64,000 nt of DNA from Candidatus Howiella intestinavium (GCA_904420585.1 CAJFVX010000016.1:1-64000), one strand, 5' to 3'. Positions 36,914 through 48,141 are shown, counted from the stretch's first letter. The notes: generated by a model from the letters alone, not told the origin. Numbers and translations are program-made.

Positions 36914-38854
36914 ATGGGCTATTTTGCAGGGATATATGATGTATTGGTCATCGGTGCAGGCCACGCGGGGATAGAAGCCTCCCTGGCGGCGGCCCGGCTG
37001 GGCTGCCGGACGGCGGTCTTCACCATCAATCTGGACTGGGTGGGCAATCTGCCCTGCAACCCCTCCATCGGGGGGACGGCCAAGGGCCACCTGGTGCGGG
37101 AGATAGACGCCCTGGGGGGCGAGATGGGCAAGGCGGCCGACGCCACCTTCCTGCAGAGCCGGATGCTCAACCGGGGGAAGGGCCCGGCGGTACACAGCCT
37201 GCGGGCCCAAATCGACCGGCGGGACTACAGCACCTACATGAAGCACGCCCTGGAGAAGCAGGAGAATCTGGAACTGCGGCAGGCTGAGATTATCTCCCTG
37301 CGGCCGGTATCGGATGCGGACAGGCGGAAGGTTCCGGAATTGGGGGACTGGCCGGCGGAGGCGCCCTGCTGGGAGGCGGCCACCCGGCTGGGGGCCGTCT
37401 ACTATACCCGCACGGTCATCCTGGCCACCGGCACCTTCTTGGGGGGCCGCATCTATGTGGGGGATGTCTCCTATGAGGGGGGGCCGGACGGCACCTTTGC
37501 GGCCACCGCCCTGTCGGCCTCCTTGAAGGAACTGCAAATCCCCCTCCGCCGGTTCAAGACCGGCACCCCCGCCCGGGTCCACCGCCGTTCCATCGACTTT
37601 TCCCGCCTGGAGGTGCAGGAGGGGGACGACCCGGTGACCCCCTTCAGCTTTACCACAAAAACCCCGGGAAAGAACTGGGTGGTCTGCCACATCGCCTATA
37701 CCAATCAGCAGACCGAAGCGGTCATCCGGGCCAACCTCCACCGCTCCCCCCTCTTTTCGGGCAAAATCGAGGGGGTGGGCCCCCGGTACTGCCCCAGCAT
37801 CGAGGACAAAATCGTCCGCTTCCCCGATAAGGAGCGGCATCAGCTTTTCATCGAACCCTGCGGCCTGCACACCGAGGAGATGTATTTGCAGGGCATGTCC
37901 TCCTCCCTGCCCGAGGACGTGCAGATTGCCTTTTACCGCACCATCCAGGGGCTGGAGCATGTGCAGATTATGCGCAACGCCTACGCCATCGAGTACGACT
38001 GCATCGACCCCCAGGCCCTGTCCCCCACCCTGGAATGCAAATCCCTGCCGGGGTTCTACGGCGCCGGCCAGTTCAACGGCTCCTCCGGCTACGAGGAGGC
38101 CGCCGCCCAGGGACTGGTGGCCGGCATCAACGCCGCCCGGGCGGTAAAGGGCCTGCCTCCTGTATTATTTGAGCGTTCCAATTCCTATATCGGCACCCTG
38201 GTGGACGATTTGGTCACCAAGGGCTGCTCCGACCCCTACCGCATGATGACCTCCCGGTCGGAATACCGGCTGCTGCTGCGGCAGGACAACGCCGACGAGC
38301 GCCTGACCCCTCTGGGCCGGGAAATCGGCCTGGTGGACGACGCCGCCTGGGAGGCCTTCCAGCAGCGCAAGGCCCAAAAGGAGGCCGAATTGGCCCGGCT
38401 GCGCCAGACCACCTTATCCCCCTCGGCCGAACTCAACCGGCTGCTTGTTTCACGTGAAACATCCCCCATGGCCACCGGCGCCCGGCTGGAAGAACTGCTG
38501 CGCCGGCCCCGGGTGGACTATGCCAGCCTGGCCCCCTTTGACCCCGGCCGTCCCGACCTGCCCGCCGACATCCAGGAACGGGTGGAAACCGAAATCAAAT
38601 ACGCCGGCTACATCAAGCGGCAGATGGCCCAGGTGGAGGAGATGCGCCGGCTGGAATGCCGGCTGCTGCCGGATGACGCCGACTACCTGCACATAGACGG
38701 CCTGCGCAGCGAGGCCCGGGAGAAGCTGCAAAAGGTCATGCCCCGGAGCATCGGGCAGGCGGCCCGCATCTCCGGGGTCAGCCCGGCGGACATATCCGTG
38801 CTGCTTATCTGGCTGGAAAAGCGGAAGCAGATGGACGGCGGGGCGGAAGCATAG
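36914..38854 (+). CDS. mnmG: tRNA uridine-5-carboxymethylaminomethyl modification enzyme MnmG
   Basis: 646 residues, normal for MnmG. FAD site VIGAGHAGIEASLAAARLG, then NPSIGGTAKGHLVREIDALGG; later ATGTFLGGRI and YGAGQFNGSSGYEEAAAQG. It acts with MnmE on tRNA wobble uridine. A perfect parS site (38446-38461) lies inside the gene, read as the coding segment LLVSRETS. The GidA C-terminal domain ends in AARISGVSPADISVLLIWLEK. ATG with AGGTGTG upstream. Confidence 0.96.
   Translation: MGYFAGIYDVLVIGAGHAGIEASLAAARLGCRTAVFTINLDWVGNLPCNPSIGGTAKGHLVREIDALGGEMGKAADATFLQSRMLNRGKGPAVHSLRAQIDRRDYSTYMKHALEKQENLELRQAEIISLRPVSDADRRKVPELGDWPAEAPCWEAATRLGAVYYTRTVILATGTFLGGRIYVGDVSYEGGPDGTFAATALSASLKELQIPLRRFKTGTPARVHRRSIDFSRLEVQEGDDPVTPFSFTTKTPGKNWVVCHIAYTNQQTEAVIRANLHRSPLFSGKIEGVGPRYCPSIEDKIVRFPDKERHQLFIEPCGLHTEEMYLQGMSSSLPEDVQIAFYRTIQGLEHVQIMRNAYAIEYDCIDPQALSPTLECKSLPGFYGAGQFNGSSGYEEAAAQGLVAGINAARAVKGLPPVLFERSNSYIGTLVDDLVTKGCSDPYRMMTSRSEYRLLLRQDNADERLTPLGREIGLVDDAAWEAFQQRKAQKEAELARLRQTTLSPSAELNRLLVSRETSPMATGARLEELLRRPRVDYASLAPFDPGRPDLPADIQERVETEIKYAGYIKRQMAQVEEMRRLECRLLPDDADYLHIDGLRSEAREKLQKVMPRSIGQAARISGVSPADISVLLIWLEKRKQMDGGAEA
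38446..38461. promoter_or_regulatory. parS centromere site inside mnmG
   Basis: TGTTTCACGTGAAACA, an exact match to the bacterial parS consensus bound by ParB/Spo0J. It lies within coding sequence about 3.3 kb upstream of parB. Confidence 0.95.
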
Positions 38855-38886
38855 AAACATTCTGGGTTGAAAGGAGCGGCAAGAAT

Positions 38887-39642
38887 ATGGATTTTCCCAT
38901 GGAACTGCTGGAGAACAGTCTCCGGGAGATGGAGATACCCATAGAATTGGACGAGACGGCCCGGCGGCGGCTGGAGACCTACGCGGCCCTGCTTGTGGAA
39001 TGGAACCGGAAGATGAATCTGACGGCCATTGTGGAGCCAGAGGCGGTGGCGGTCAAGCATTTTGCCGACAGCGCCGCCCTGTTCAAATATGTAGAACTGC
39101 CTCCCGCCGCCCGGGTTATCGACGTGGGAACGGGGGCGGGATTTCCAGGCCTGGTAGTAAAAATCCTGCGGCCGGACATCCGGCTGACCCTGCTGGACAG
39201 CCTGCAGAAGCGGCTGCGGTTTTTGGAGGCGGTCTGCGAGGCCATCGGGCTGCCGGCCCAGCTGGTGCACGCCCGGGCCGAGGAGGCCGGCCGGCAGGAA
39301 GCGCACAGGGAAGGGTATGACCTGGCCACCGCCCGGGCGGTGGCGCGGCTGCCCCTGCTCAGCGAATACTGCCTGCCCTTTGTAAAGCAGGGCGGCTGCT
39401 TCTGCGCCCTGAAAGGCCCCGACGGGCAGGCCGAATCGGCTGAAGCCGGCCGGGCTGTCCAGGCTCTGGGCGGCGGGCAGACCCAGGTGTTTTCCTACAC
39501 CCTGCCGGGGGGCGACGGGCGGACGGTTATCCGCATAGAAAAAAGAACGCAAACCCCGACAAAGTACCCCCGGAATCCGGCCCAAATCGCAAAAAATCCC
39601 TGGACGGAATGCAGTAGCAAGGGGAAAGGGCGCGAAATTTGA
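38887..39642 (+). CDS. rsmG: 16S rRNA (guanine527-N7)-methyltransferase RsmG
   Basis: 251 residues. SAM-binding RVIDVGTGAGFPGLVVKIL, with WNRKMNLTAIVEPEAVAVKHFADSAALF before it and ARAEEAG..DLATARAVARLPLLSEYCLPFVKQGG after, as in RsmG/GidB. It methylates G527 of 16S rRNA. The ATG at 38887 follows AAAGGAGCGG. The final 30 residues (KRTQTPTKYPRNPAQ...) extend a little beyond most homologues. Confidence 0.94.
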   Translation: MDFPMELLENSLREMEIPIELDETARRRLETYAALLVEWNRKMNLTAIVEPEAVAVKHFADSAALFKYVELPPAARVIDVGTGAGFPGLVVKILRPDIRLTLLDSLQKRLRFLEAVCEAIGLPAQLVHARAEEAGRQEAHREGYDLATARAVARLPLLSEYCLPFVKQGGCFCALKGPDGQAESAEAGRAVQALGGGQTQVFSYTLPGGDGRTVIRIEKRTQTPTKYPRNPAQIAKNPWTECSSKGKGREI

Positions 39643-39655
39643 AAATGGAAAATTC

Positions 39656-39684
39656 TTGAAATTTCATCCCGGATGCTCTATAAT
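39656..39684 (+). promoter_or_regulatory. Promoter of the noc gene
   Basis: TTGAAA (39656-39661), 17 bp, TATAAT (39679-39684). Close to consensus, about 50 bp before the GTG start. Confidence 0.8.
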
Positions 39685-39734
39685 AAAGCCTGCAAGGGAA
39701 AGCCCCTGCAAAAGGACGCCGGGAGGGACAAGCT

Positions 39735-40574
39735 GTGTTTTCCATCAAAAGTCGGGATAAGCGGCCGGAAGGCCAACTGATGATGCTGGCTGTCAGCTCC
39801 ATCCGGCCCAATCCAAACCAACCGCGCCGGAACTTTGACGAGTACGACCTGGCCGGCCTGGCCGAGAGCATCCGCTGCAACGGGATATTGCAGCCCCTGG
39901 CCGTGCGCAAGCTCAGCGAAAGCATCTATGAGCTCATCGCCGGGGAACGGCGGCTGCGGGCCGCCCGGATGGCCGGTATGCAGATGGTGCCCTGCATCAT
40001 CCACAAGGTGGACGATAAGCGTTCCGCCCTCCTCTCCCTGGTGGAGAACCTGCAGCGGCGGGATTTGTCCATGTTTGAGGAGGCCGAGGGCATCGCCCGG
40101 CTGGTGGGGCATTACCGCATCACCCAGCAGGAGGCGGCCGAGCGGCTGGGCATGGCCCAGTCCACCCTGGCCAACAAGCTGCGGCTGCTGAAGCTGACCG
40201 CCGCCCAGCGGGACCGCATCCTGTCGGCCCGCCTGAGCGAACGGCACGCCCGGGCCATCGTCCGGCTGCCCGACTCCAAGGAGCGGGAGCGGGCCCTGGA
40301 TTTGATTATCGCCCGGCAGCTGACGGTCAGCGAGACCGACAAGCTCATCGACCAAATGCTGGAGCCCCCCGCCCAGGAGACGGCCGATGCCCCGGCCCCC
40401 AAGCGGATTCCCCTTATCCGGGATGTGCGGCTGTTTGTCAACAGCATTACCAAGGTGGTTTCCACCATGCGCCAGTCGGGGGTGGACGCCAAGACCTCCC
40501 GCAGCGAAACCGACGACTATATCGAGTACACCGTGATTATCCCCAAAAAGACCAGCGGGCAGAAAGTTGGTTAA
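39735..40574 (+). CDS. noc: Noc-like ParB-family nucleoid occlusion protein
   Basis: 279 residues, GTG start after GGGAGGGA. ParB/Srx CTPase fold with IRPNPNQPRRNFDE, ELIAGERRLRAARMAG and LSLVENLQRRDLSMFEEAEG, then a helix-turn-helix (ITQQEAAERLGMAQSTLANKLRLL). Place after rsmG and before parA-parB is exactly that of Bacillus Noc, which is why this paralogue, not the next, is called Noc. It would protect the nucleoid from septum formation. No Noc-type ATTTCCCGGGAAAT site was found by eye. Confidence 0.88.
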   Translation: MFSIKSRDKRPEGQLMMLAVSSIRPNPNQPRRNFDEYDLAGLAESIRCNGILQPLAVRKLSESIYELIAGERRLRAARMAGMQMVPCIIHKVDDKRSALLSLVENLQRRDLSMFEEAEGIARLVGHYRITQQEAAERLGMAQSTLANKLRLLKLTAAQRDRILSARLSERHARAIVRLPDSKERERALDLIIARQLTVSETDKLIDQMLEPPAQETADAPAPKRIPLIRDVRLFVNSITKVVSTMRQSGVDAKTSRSETDDYIEYTVIIPKKTSGQKVG

Positions 40575-40754
40575 GCCCTTTCCTTTACCCACCCATATTC
40601 ATTCCCATATAGCGAGCGCCGTCCTTTCCCGAAAGGGGGAGGGCGGCGCTTGCGCTTTTATCCGGCCTCCCTTTAGGAACCGGGGACATCTGGCAGTAAA
40701 GGGCGGCCGCCTTTTCCCCGATATGAGCAGCAGGCCATACCGGCCCGGCTGGAA

Positions 40755-40770
40755 TGTTTCACGTGAAACG
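40755..40770. promoter_or_regulatory. parS site upstream of parA (first)
   Basis: TGTTTCACGTGAAACG, one mismatch at the last base of the consensus. It sits 10 bp from the next parS. Confidence 0.93.
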
Positions 40771-40780
40771 CCGCCGGTTT

Positions 40781-40796
40781 TGTTTCACGTGAAACA
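40781..40796. promoter_or_regulatory. parS site upstream of parA (second)
   Basis: TGTTTCACGTGAAACA, exact. The pair at 40755-40796 precedes the parA promoter, suggesting ParB spreading into and control of its own operon. Confidence 0.95.
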
Positions 40797-40839
40797 GGGG
40801 AATATCTTTCCATACCCCCTTCCCCTTTGGGAGGGAGTG

Positions 40840-40848
40840 TGCTATAAT
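40840..40848 (+). promoter_or_regulatory. Extended -10 promoter of parA
   Basis: TGCTATAAT with no good -35. It lies about 45 bp after the second parS and about 90 bp before the TTG start of parA. Confidence 0.5.
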
Positions 40849-40936
40849 ACAAGCACAGCCGCCGTATTCCCGGATTATCCGAATGGGGCGGTTTTCTTGA
40901 ATGATAAAGGGCTCTTTGGGTATAGGAGGAGCGGAA

Positions 40937-41704
40937 TTGGGAAAAATTATTGCAATCGTCAACCAGAAGGGCGGTGTGGGCAAGACGACCACGGCGGTCA
41001 ACCTGGCGGCGGCGGTGGGGCTGGAGGGAAAAAAGACCCTGCTGTGCGACATTGACCCCCAAGGGAACACCACCAGCGGCTACGGGGTCAACAAGCGGGA
41101 GGTAATCGGCTCCTATGAGCTGCTCATTGGCAGGACGGAAATCGGCCAGGCCATCCACACCACCCCCTATAAAAACGTAGACCTGATACCGGCCAATATG
41201 GAGCTGGCCGGGGCGGAGGTGGAGCTCATCGGCTTAGCCCAGCGGGAATCCCGGCTGCGGGCCGCCCTCTCCCAGGTGCGGGATACATACGACTACATTT
41301 TCCTGGACTGCCCGCCCTCCCTGGGGCTTATCACCATCAACGCCCTGAATGCCAGCGATACCTTCTTAGTGCCCATCCAGTGCGAATACTACGCCATGGA
41401 GGGCCTGTCCCAGCTGATGAATACGGTGCGGCAAATCAAGCGGCTGTACAACCCTCCGCTGGATTTGGAGGGGGTGCTGCTGACCATGTACGACGGCCGG
41501 TTAAACCTGACCCAGCAGGTGGTGGCGGAGGTCAAGCGCTTTTTCCCCAAGAAGGTGTTTGCCACGGTCATCCCCCGGGCGGTGCGGCTGTCGGAGGCCC
41601 CCAGCTTTGGGCAGCCCATCCAGTATTACGACGGGCGCTCCAAGGGGAGCGAGGCCTATAACGCCCTGGCAAAGGAACTGCTGGCGCAGAACAAGAAGAG
41701 GTGA
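40937..41704 (+). CDS. parA: ParA/Soj chromosome partitioning ATPase
   Basis: 255 residues. Starts MGKIIAIVNQKGGVGKTTTAVNLA with the deviant Walker A (KGGVGKT). ADP/DNA-binding features continue with LLCDIDPQGNTTSGYG and FLDCPPSLGLITINAL. The TTG at 40937 has TAGGAGGAGCGG 5 bases upstream; an upstream ATG at 40901 would add residues absent from the family. Partners with ParB in origin segregation and control of DnaA. It overlaps the possible GTG of parB. Confidence 0.95.
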   Translation: MGKIIAIVNQKGGVGKTTTAVNLAAAVGLEGKKTLLCDIDPQGNTTSGYGVNKREVIGSYELLIGRTEIGQAIHTTPYKNVDLIPANMELAGAEVELIGLAQRESRLRAALSQVRDTYDYIFLDCPPSLGLITINALNASDTFLVPIQCEYYAMEGLSQLMNTVRQIKRLYNPPLDLEGVLLTMYDGRLNLTQQVVAEVKRFFPKKVFATVIPRAVRLSEAPSFGQPIQYYDGRSKGSEAYNALAKELLAQNKKR

Positions 41705-41709
41705 AGGGA

Positions 41710-42564
41710 ATGGCAAAAAAGGGAGGACTGGGCCGGGGGCTGGACGCGCTGTTCAGCGAGAACGCCGGCGACGAGCAGGCGGCCGTGGAGGTGCGGCTGT
41801 CGGAAATCGAACCCAACCGGGCCCAGCCGCGGAAGGATTTTGACGAGGAGGCCCTGGCCGAACTGGCCGACAGCATCGGCAAGCACGGGCTCATCCAGCC
41901 CATCCTGGTGCGGCCGCTGCCGTCGGGGGGCTACCAAATCGTGGCGGGGGAGCGCCGCTGGCGGGCCAGCCGGATGGCGGGGCTGGCCACCGTCCCGGTG
42001 ATTATCCGGGAGCTGGACGATACGGCGGCCATGGAGCTGGCCCTCATCGAAAACCTCCAGCGGGAGGACTTGAACCCGGTGGAGGAGGCCATGGGCTACC
42101 GGACCCTTATGGAGGACTACGGCATGACCCAGGAGCAGGCGGCCGAGCGGGTGGGAAAATCCCGGCCGGCGGTGGCCAACGCCCTGCGGCTCTTACATCT
42201 GCCCGAGCCGGAACTGCAGATGGTCCGGGAAGGGGAAATCACCGCCGGGCACGGCCGGGCGCTGCTGTCCATATCGGATAAGGAGACCTATGAAAAGGCC
42301 GTAAAGATGGCCAAATCCGGCATGTCGGTGCGGGAAATCGAGCGGCTGGCCAGCCGGAAGAAAAAGCCGGAAAAGGCGGCGGCCGCCCCCAAAAAGGAGC
42401 CGGCCGACACCTATTATCAGGAGCTGGAACTGGCCATGAAGGCCGAACTGGGCCGGAGGGTGAAAATTTCCGGCAACGGCAAGAAGGGCACCCTGGAAAT
42501 CGAATTTTACAGCAAGGAAGACCTGGCCTCCATTGCCGCCCGGCTGGCGGGGACGGATTGGTAA
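41710..42564 (+). CDS. parB: ParB/Spo0J chromosome partitioning protein
   Basis: 284 residues. MAKKGGLGRGLDALFSEN is the usual ParA-stimulating N-terminus; ParB box VRLSEIEPNRAQPRKDFDEEAL, GERRWRASRMAGL and ALIENLQREDLNPVEEAMGY form the CTP-binding domain. The helix-turn-helix MTQEQAAERVGKSRPAVANALRLL reads parS. The C-terminal dimerisation domain ends in FYSKEDLASIAARLAG. ATG at 41710 is chosen with AAGAGGTG upstream; a GTG at 41701 overlaps the parA stop. Three parS sites nearby are its targets. Confidence 0.96.
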   Translation: MAKKGGLGRGLDALFSENAGDEQAAVEVRLSEIEPNRAQPRKDFDEEALAELADSIGKHGLIQPILVRPLPSGGYQIVAGERRWRASRMAGLATVPVIIRELDDTAAMELALIENLQREDLNPVEEAMGYRTLMEDYGMTQEQAAERVGKSRPAVANALRLLHLPEPELQMVREGEITAGHGRALLSISDKETYEKAVKMAKSGMSVREIERLASRKKKPEKAAAAPKKEPADTYYQELELAMKAELGRRVKISGNGKKGTLEIEFYSKEDLASIAARLAGTDW

Positions 42565-42593
42565 GGCTCTGATAAAGGGAAGGGCAAGGAGTA

Positions 42594-42697
42594 TGAAGAG
42601 GGGGCAAGCCCCTTCTGCTGTTCCCCCGGCAAATCCCGCCGCGGCGGGGGGCTTGCCCTGTGTCCGGGCCGGCCTGCATGCCGCCGGTTCGGCGCTA
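42594..42697 (+). repeat. Family B repeat, diverged, between parB and serS
   Basis: GAAGAGGGGGCAAGCCCCTTCT, GTTCCCCCGGC, AAATCCCGCC..GGCGGGG, then CCGGCCTGCATGCCGCCGG: the B order with mutated arms. Confidence 0.7.
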
Positions 42698-42757
42698 AAG
42701 AGACATGGTTTCAGGCTTTTCACAGCCTGAGAATAAAGAGAAAGAGGTTGAAGGAGT

Positions 42758-44032
42758 ATGTTGGACATCAAAGTTATCCGCAGCAATCCGGATAAGGTAA
42801 AGGCGGCCATGAAGACCCGGAACGCCGATATGGACGGGGTCATCGACGAGCTGCTGGCCATCGACGACAAGCGCCGGGAGCTGCTGGGGCAGACCGAAAA
42901 GATAAAGGCCGAGCAGAACGCGGCTTCCAAGGACATCCCCCGCATCAAGAAGGAGGGGGGAGACGTGGCCCCCATTATGGAGCGCATGAAGGAGCTGGCC
43001 GCTAAAGCCAAGGAGCTGGGAAGCGAGCAGGCCGAGCTGGAGGCAAAGCAGCGGGATTTGCTTCTGCGCATTCCCAACATCCCCCACGAGAGTGTGCCGG
43101 TGGGCAAGGACGACAGCGAAAATGTGGAGGTGCGCCGCTGGGGAGAGCCCACGCAGTTTGATTACGAGCCCAAGGCCCATTGGGACATCGGGGCGGATTT
43201 GGGGATACTGGACCCGGAGACGGCGGCCAAGGTCACCGGCGCCCGCTTCCATTTCTATAAGGGCCAGGGGGCCAAGCTGGAGCGCTCCATCATCAACTTT
43301 TACCTCAACACCCATACCGAACACGGCTACACCGAAATATTCCCCCCCTTCATGGTCAACCGGGCGTCCATGACCGGCACGGGCCAGCTGCCCAAGTTTG
43401 AGGAGGACGCCTTTAAGCTGGCCAATATGGACTATTTCCTCATCCCCACCGCCGAGGTGCCGGTGACCAATATGCACCGGGATGAAATCCTGGACGGGCA
43501 GAAGCTGCCCTATAAGTACTGCGCCTATTCGGCCTGCTTCCGGGCGGAGGCCGGGTCGGCCGGCCGGGATACCCGGGGCCTTATCCGGCAGCACCAGTTC
43601 AACAAGGTGGAGCTGGTGAAGTTCGCCCGGCCGGAGGAATCCTACGCCGAGCTGGAGAAGCTGACCAACGACGCCGAGCGGGTGCTGCAGATGCTGGGCC
43701 TGCCCTACCGGGTGGTGGCCCTGTCCACCGGGGATTTGGGCTTCTCCTCGGCCAAGACCTACGACATCGAGGTGTGGATGCCCTCCTACGGCCGGTATCT
43801 GGAGATTTCCAGCTGCTCCAACTTTGAGGACTACCAGGCCCGCCGGGCCTCCATCCGGTTCAAGGACGGCCCCAAGGAAAAGGCCCGCCTGGTGCATACC
43901 CTCAACGGCTCGGGGGTAGCCATCGGCCGCACGGTGGCCGCTATCCTGGAGAACTTCCAGAACGGCGACGGCACGGTAACCGTCCCCGAAGTCCTGCGGC
44001 CCTATATGGGCTGCGACGTCATCGGCCGGTAA
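42758..44032 (+). CDS. serS: Seryl-tRNA synthetase
   Basis: 424 residues. N-terminal long coiled-coil arm (about 30-105) that grips tRNA-Ser. Class II core with motif 2 [29 protein letters not shown] and motif 3 [20 protein letters not shown]. It charges tRNA-Ser. The end [13 protein letters not shown] is typical. ATG after TTGAAGGAG. No T-box leader is seen in the upstream gap, which is mainly a family B repeat. Confidence 0.97.
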   Translation: MLDIKVIRSNPDKVKAAMKTRNADMDGVIDELLAIDDKRRELLGQTEKIKAEQNAASKDIPRIKKEGGDVAPIMERMKELAAKAKELGSEQAELEAKQRDLLLRIPNIPHESVPVGKDDSENVEVRRWGEPTQFDYEPKAHWDIGADLGILDPETAAKVTGARFHFYKGQGAKLERSIINFYLNTHTEHGYTEIFPPFMVNRASMTGTGQLPKFEEDAFKLANMDYFLIPTAEVPVTNMHRDEILDGQKLPYKYCAYSACFRAEAGSAGRDTRGLIRQHQFNKVELVKFARPEESYAELEKLTNDAERVLQMLGLPYRVVALSTGDLGFSSAKTYDIEVWMPSYGRYLEISSCSNFEDYQARRASIRFKDGPKEKARLVHTLNGSGVAIGRTVAAILENFQNGDGTVTVPEVLRPYMGCDVIGR

Positions 44033-44073
44033 GCCGATATATTACAGCAAGACAGATGGGAACAGCCCGGCCC

Positions 44074-44097
44074 GGCCTCCGCCGGGCCCTTTTCCAA
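44074..44097 (+). terminator. Hairpin terminator after serS
   Basis: GGCCCGGC CTCC GCCGGGCC followed by CTTTT, a strong GC stem with a short T-run. Confidence 0.65.
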
Positions 44098-44110
44098 AGG
44101 GGGAGAATCC

Positions 44111-44878
44111 ATGGCGACATCCGAAAATCCGGCCGGCATGACCGGCGCTTATGAATGGCAGTACACCATCGCATCCTATGATGTAGGCCCCACCCGGCGG
44201 CTGCGGCTGTCCAACCAGCTGAAGCTGCAGCAGGAGGTGGGGGAGAAGCATCTGGAACAATCGCAGCTCCCCTATACCTACCTGTACGATACCCTGGGGG
44301 TCATTTTTGTCCTCGTCCGGACGGCCAGCGTCATCTACCGGGCGCCGGTGTTTGCGGAGCATATCCGCCTGTCCACCTGGTGCAGGGGATTGAAGGGAGC
44401 CCAGTACCTGCGGTGTTACCGGTTCTGCGACGAGGCCGGAAATGTGCTCATCGACAGCGCCACCACCTTCGCCCTGATTGATACAAAGCAGCACCGGCTG
44501 GTGCGGCCGTCCACCATCAAGGAGTTTGAAGGCTTCGTCTTCCTGCCCGAAAAGGAGAATACCTGTCCCCCGCCGGGAAAGATTATCCTGCCGGAGGGGA
44601 TGGAAAAGGCGGACGACCGGAGGCTGTACGATTCGGATATGGATTATAACGGCCATCTGAACAATACCATCTACGCCGATTTCCTGACCGACTATATGCC
44701 CGGCGGCATAGCGGGCAAGGTGCCCACCGGCTTCCAAATCCACTTTGCCGGGGAGGCGGGGCTGGGGGAAAGCCTGGAAATCGAAACCGCCCTGAAGGGG
44801 GATACGGCCTACTACAGCGGCCGGCATCCCCGGGGCCAGTGCTTTACAGCCAGCTGTACCTTCCGGCCGGAAGAATAA
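44111..44878 (+). CDS. Acyl-ACP thioesterase
   Basis: 255 residues: two hot-dog folds. YTIASYDVGPTRRLRLSNQLKLQQEVGEKHLE and VLVRTASVIYRAPVFAEHIRLSTW in the first; DSDMDYNGHLNNTIYADFLTDYMP in the second holds the conserved Asn/His region of the FatA/PF01643 family. It releases fatty acids from acyl carrier protein in the cytoplasm. ATG after AAAGGGGGAG, 78 bp after serS across a terminator. Chain-length preference cannot be read. A GC-rich hairpin (44884-44926) follows. Confidence 0.92.
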   Translation: MATSENPAGMTGAYEWQYTIASYDVGPTRRLRLSNQLKLQQEVGEKHLEQSQLPYTYLYDTLGVIFVLVRTASVIYRAPVFAEHIRLSTWCRGLKGAQYLRCYRFCDEAGNVLIDSATTFALIDTKQHRLVRPSTIKEFEGFVFLPEKENTCPPPGKIILPEGMEKADDRRLYDSDMDYNGHLNNTIYADFLTDYMPGGIAGKVPTGFQIHFAGEAGLGESLEIETALKGDTAYYSGRHPRGQCFTASCTFRPEE

Positions 44879-44925
44879 GAAACCGAAAGCCTGCGCGGCG
44901 GCCAAATGGCTCCCGCGCAGGCTTT

Positions 44926-44971
44926 CAGCTTGTCGTATGCTGGGGCCGACGCACATGCCGCCGGTTTCTGC
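44926..44971 (+). repeat. Family B repeat fragment
   Basis: CAGCTTGTCGTATGCTGGGGCCGACGCACATGCCGCCGGTTTCTGC: the two ends of family B without the middle. Confidence 0.65.
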
Positions 44972-45007
44972 GATGCAAATAGCTCTCATTGTATTTTTCG
45001 GTAAACA

Positions 45008-45197
45008 TAAAAGTTTTGGCCGCTTTTTCAAAAGCGGGCGGGGCGCCGGGGCAAGACCCCGGCTCGCGTCCCGCAGGACGCGAAATTCCTTTATGCAATA
45101 CAAAGCGCAGGAGGGGAGGGAAAACCTTCCGGGGGAAGGTTTTCCCGCGGGGAACCCTCGCCGGGGGTTCCCCTATGCAGCGCCCAGCGCTGCATCG
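45008..45197 (-). repeat. Family A repeat, full length, inverted
   Basis: AAAAGTTTTGGCCGC stem, GCCGGGGCAAGACCCCGGC, TCGCGTCCCGCAGGACGCGA, CAAAGCGCAGGAGGGG, GAAAACCTTCC..GGAAGGTTTTC, GGGGAACCC..GGGTTCCCC, TGCAGCGCCCAGCGCTGCA. The gap 44879-45445 is this, the B fragment, and an unexplained 45198-45445. Confidence 0.92.
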
Positions 45198-45445
45198 AAG
45201 TATCCCCATCCCCCTGCCTGCAGATGCTTTTGGGCAAACCGCCCCGGGGACTGCTGCGCACCTTGCCCAGCGGTTCCACGCAGAGGTCGGCGGGCCGCCC
45301 TTTCCTTGCGGACGCCGTCCGGCCTGCCAACAGCAAGTCCACTAGAAGGGAGACCGCCGTCAGGGAAAAACTGACCGGCAAAGGGGCGGCGGCCCAGCCG
45401 CTTCCGCCGGGAGGGGGATAACTAACATACAGAAAAATGCAAAAG
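45198..45445. other. Unassigned 248-bp stretch
   Basis: GC-rich and free of obvious repeats. On the - strand a frame is open but overlaps both tRNAs and repeat A; its residues match nothing I recognise. It may be a gene remnant. I see no promoter. Confidence 0.4.
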
Positions 45446-45476
45446 AAAAACAGGCAGTCCGAAAACTGCCTGTTTT
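45446..45476 (-). terminator. Terminator of the tRNA unit
   Basis: On the - strand AAAACAGGCAGT TTTCGG ACTGCCTGTTTTT, ending in a T-run right after the tRNA-Glu CCA. Confidence 0.88.
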
Positions 45477-45551
45477 TGGTGACCCGAACGGGAATCGAAC
45501 CCGTGTTACCGCCGTGAAAGGGCGGTGTCTTAACCGCTTGACCATCGGGCC
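45477..45551 (-). tRNA. tRNA-Glu (TTC)
   Basis: Folds as a complete cloverleaf with acceptor GGCCCGA/TCGGGTC and a T-arm ACGGG-TTCGATT-CCCGT. The anticodon is TTC in CTTTCAC. The 3' CCA is encoded. It lies 38 bp downstream of tRNA-Met in the same transcript. Confidence 0.95.
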
Positions 45552-45589
45552 AAAAATGCCCTGGGGGCCGGAAAAAGTCCACAGGGCCT

Positions 45590-45666
45590 TGGTAGCGGTA
45601 ATTGGATTCGAACCAATGACACTGCGGGTATGAACCGCATGCTCTAGCCAACTGAGCTATACCGCC
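45590..45666 (-). tRNA. tRNA-Met (CAT)
   Basis: 77 nt with acceptor GGCGGTA/TACCGCT (first pair G-U), D-arm AGCTCAGTTGGCTAGAGCA, anticodon stem TGCGG/CCGCA around TTCATAC, T-arm with GGTTCGAATCC, encoded CCA. The CAT anticodon and lack of initiator-type three G-C pairs fit elongator Met; tRNA-Ile2 with modified C cannot be excluded. Confidence 0.93.
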
Positions 45667-45679
45667 ATAGAACGAAACT

Positions 45680-45708
45680 ATTATACTTGAAAAAACAAAA
45701 GCTGTCAA
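45680..45708 (-). promoter_or_regulatory. Promoter of the tRNA-Met/tRNA-Glu unit
   Basis: On the - strand TTGACA, 17 bp, TATAAT, a perfect consensus, 13 bp before the tRNA-Met. Confidence 0.92.
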
Positions 45709-45848
45709 GCCCTTTTTCACAAAAATTCCCGATTTGCGGAGAAAGGGACGGCCCGGACACATCCGGGCCGCCGCCCATTCCCGCCTTTTGAAAATCCCGG
45801 CCGCATAATCCCCAAAGCGCCGGGCCAAATCCACCGGCGGAAAACCGC

Positions 45849-47942
<2,094 letters not shown>

Positions 47943-47997
47943 ACTGCAATCCCCCTCGTCAGATAAAATTGGAACTTTATTCCAGATGTCACTATCT

Positions 47998-48026
47998 ATT
48001 ATACGACCTGACAAAATAAATAACAA
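47998..48026 (-). promoter_or_regulatory. Promoter of hppA
   Basis: On the - strand TTGTTA, 17 bp, TATAAT in an AT-rich stretch. Confidence 0.8.
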
Positions 48027-48094
48027 GCGGCGTTTTTCATAATAAATTGTCGTAAAATTATACAAAAGAAATCTTGAAAGTTTACAATGAGTTT

Positions 48095-48123
48095 TTGACA
48101 TGGGGACACAGAGCGTATATAAT
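48095..48123 (+). promoter_or_regulatory. Consensus promoter of the CPBP gene
   Basis: TTGACA, 17 bp, TATAAT: perfect. The leader to 48328 contains a family B repeat. Confidence 0.88.
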
Positions 48124-48141
48124 AAAAACATATGCGGCAAA

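Noticed and set aside
45091-45834. 247-residue - strand frame
   Set aside because: It covers both tRNAs and a family A repeat.
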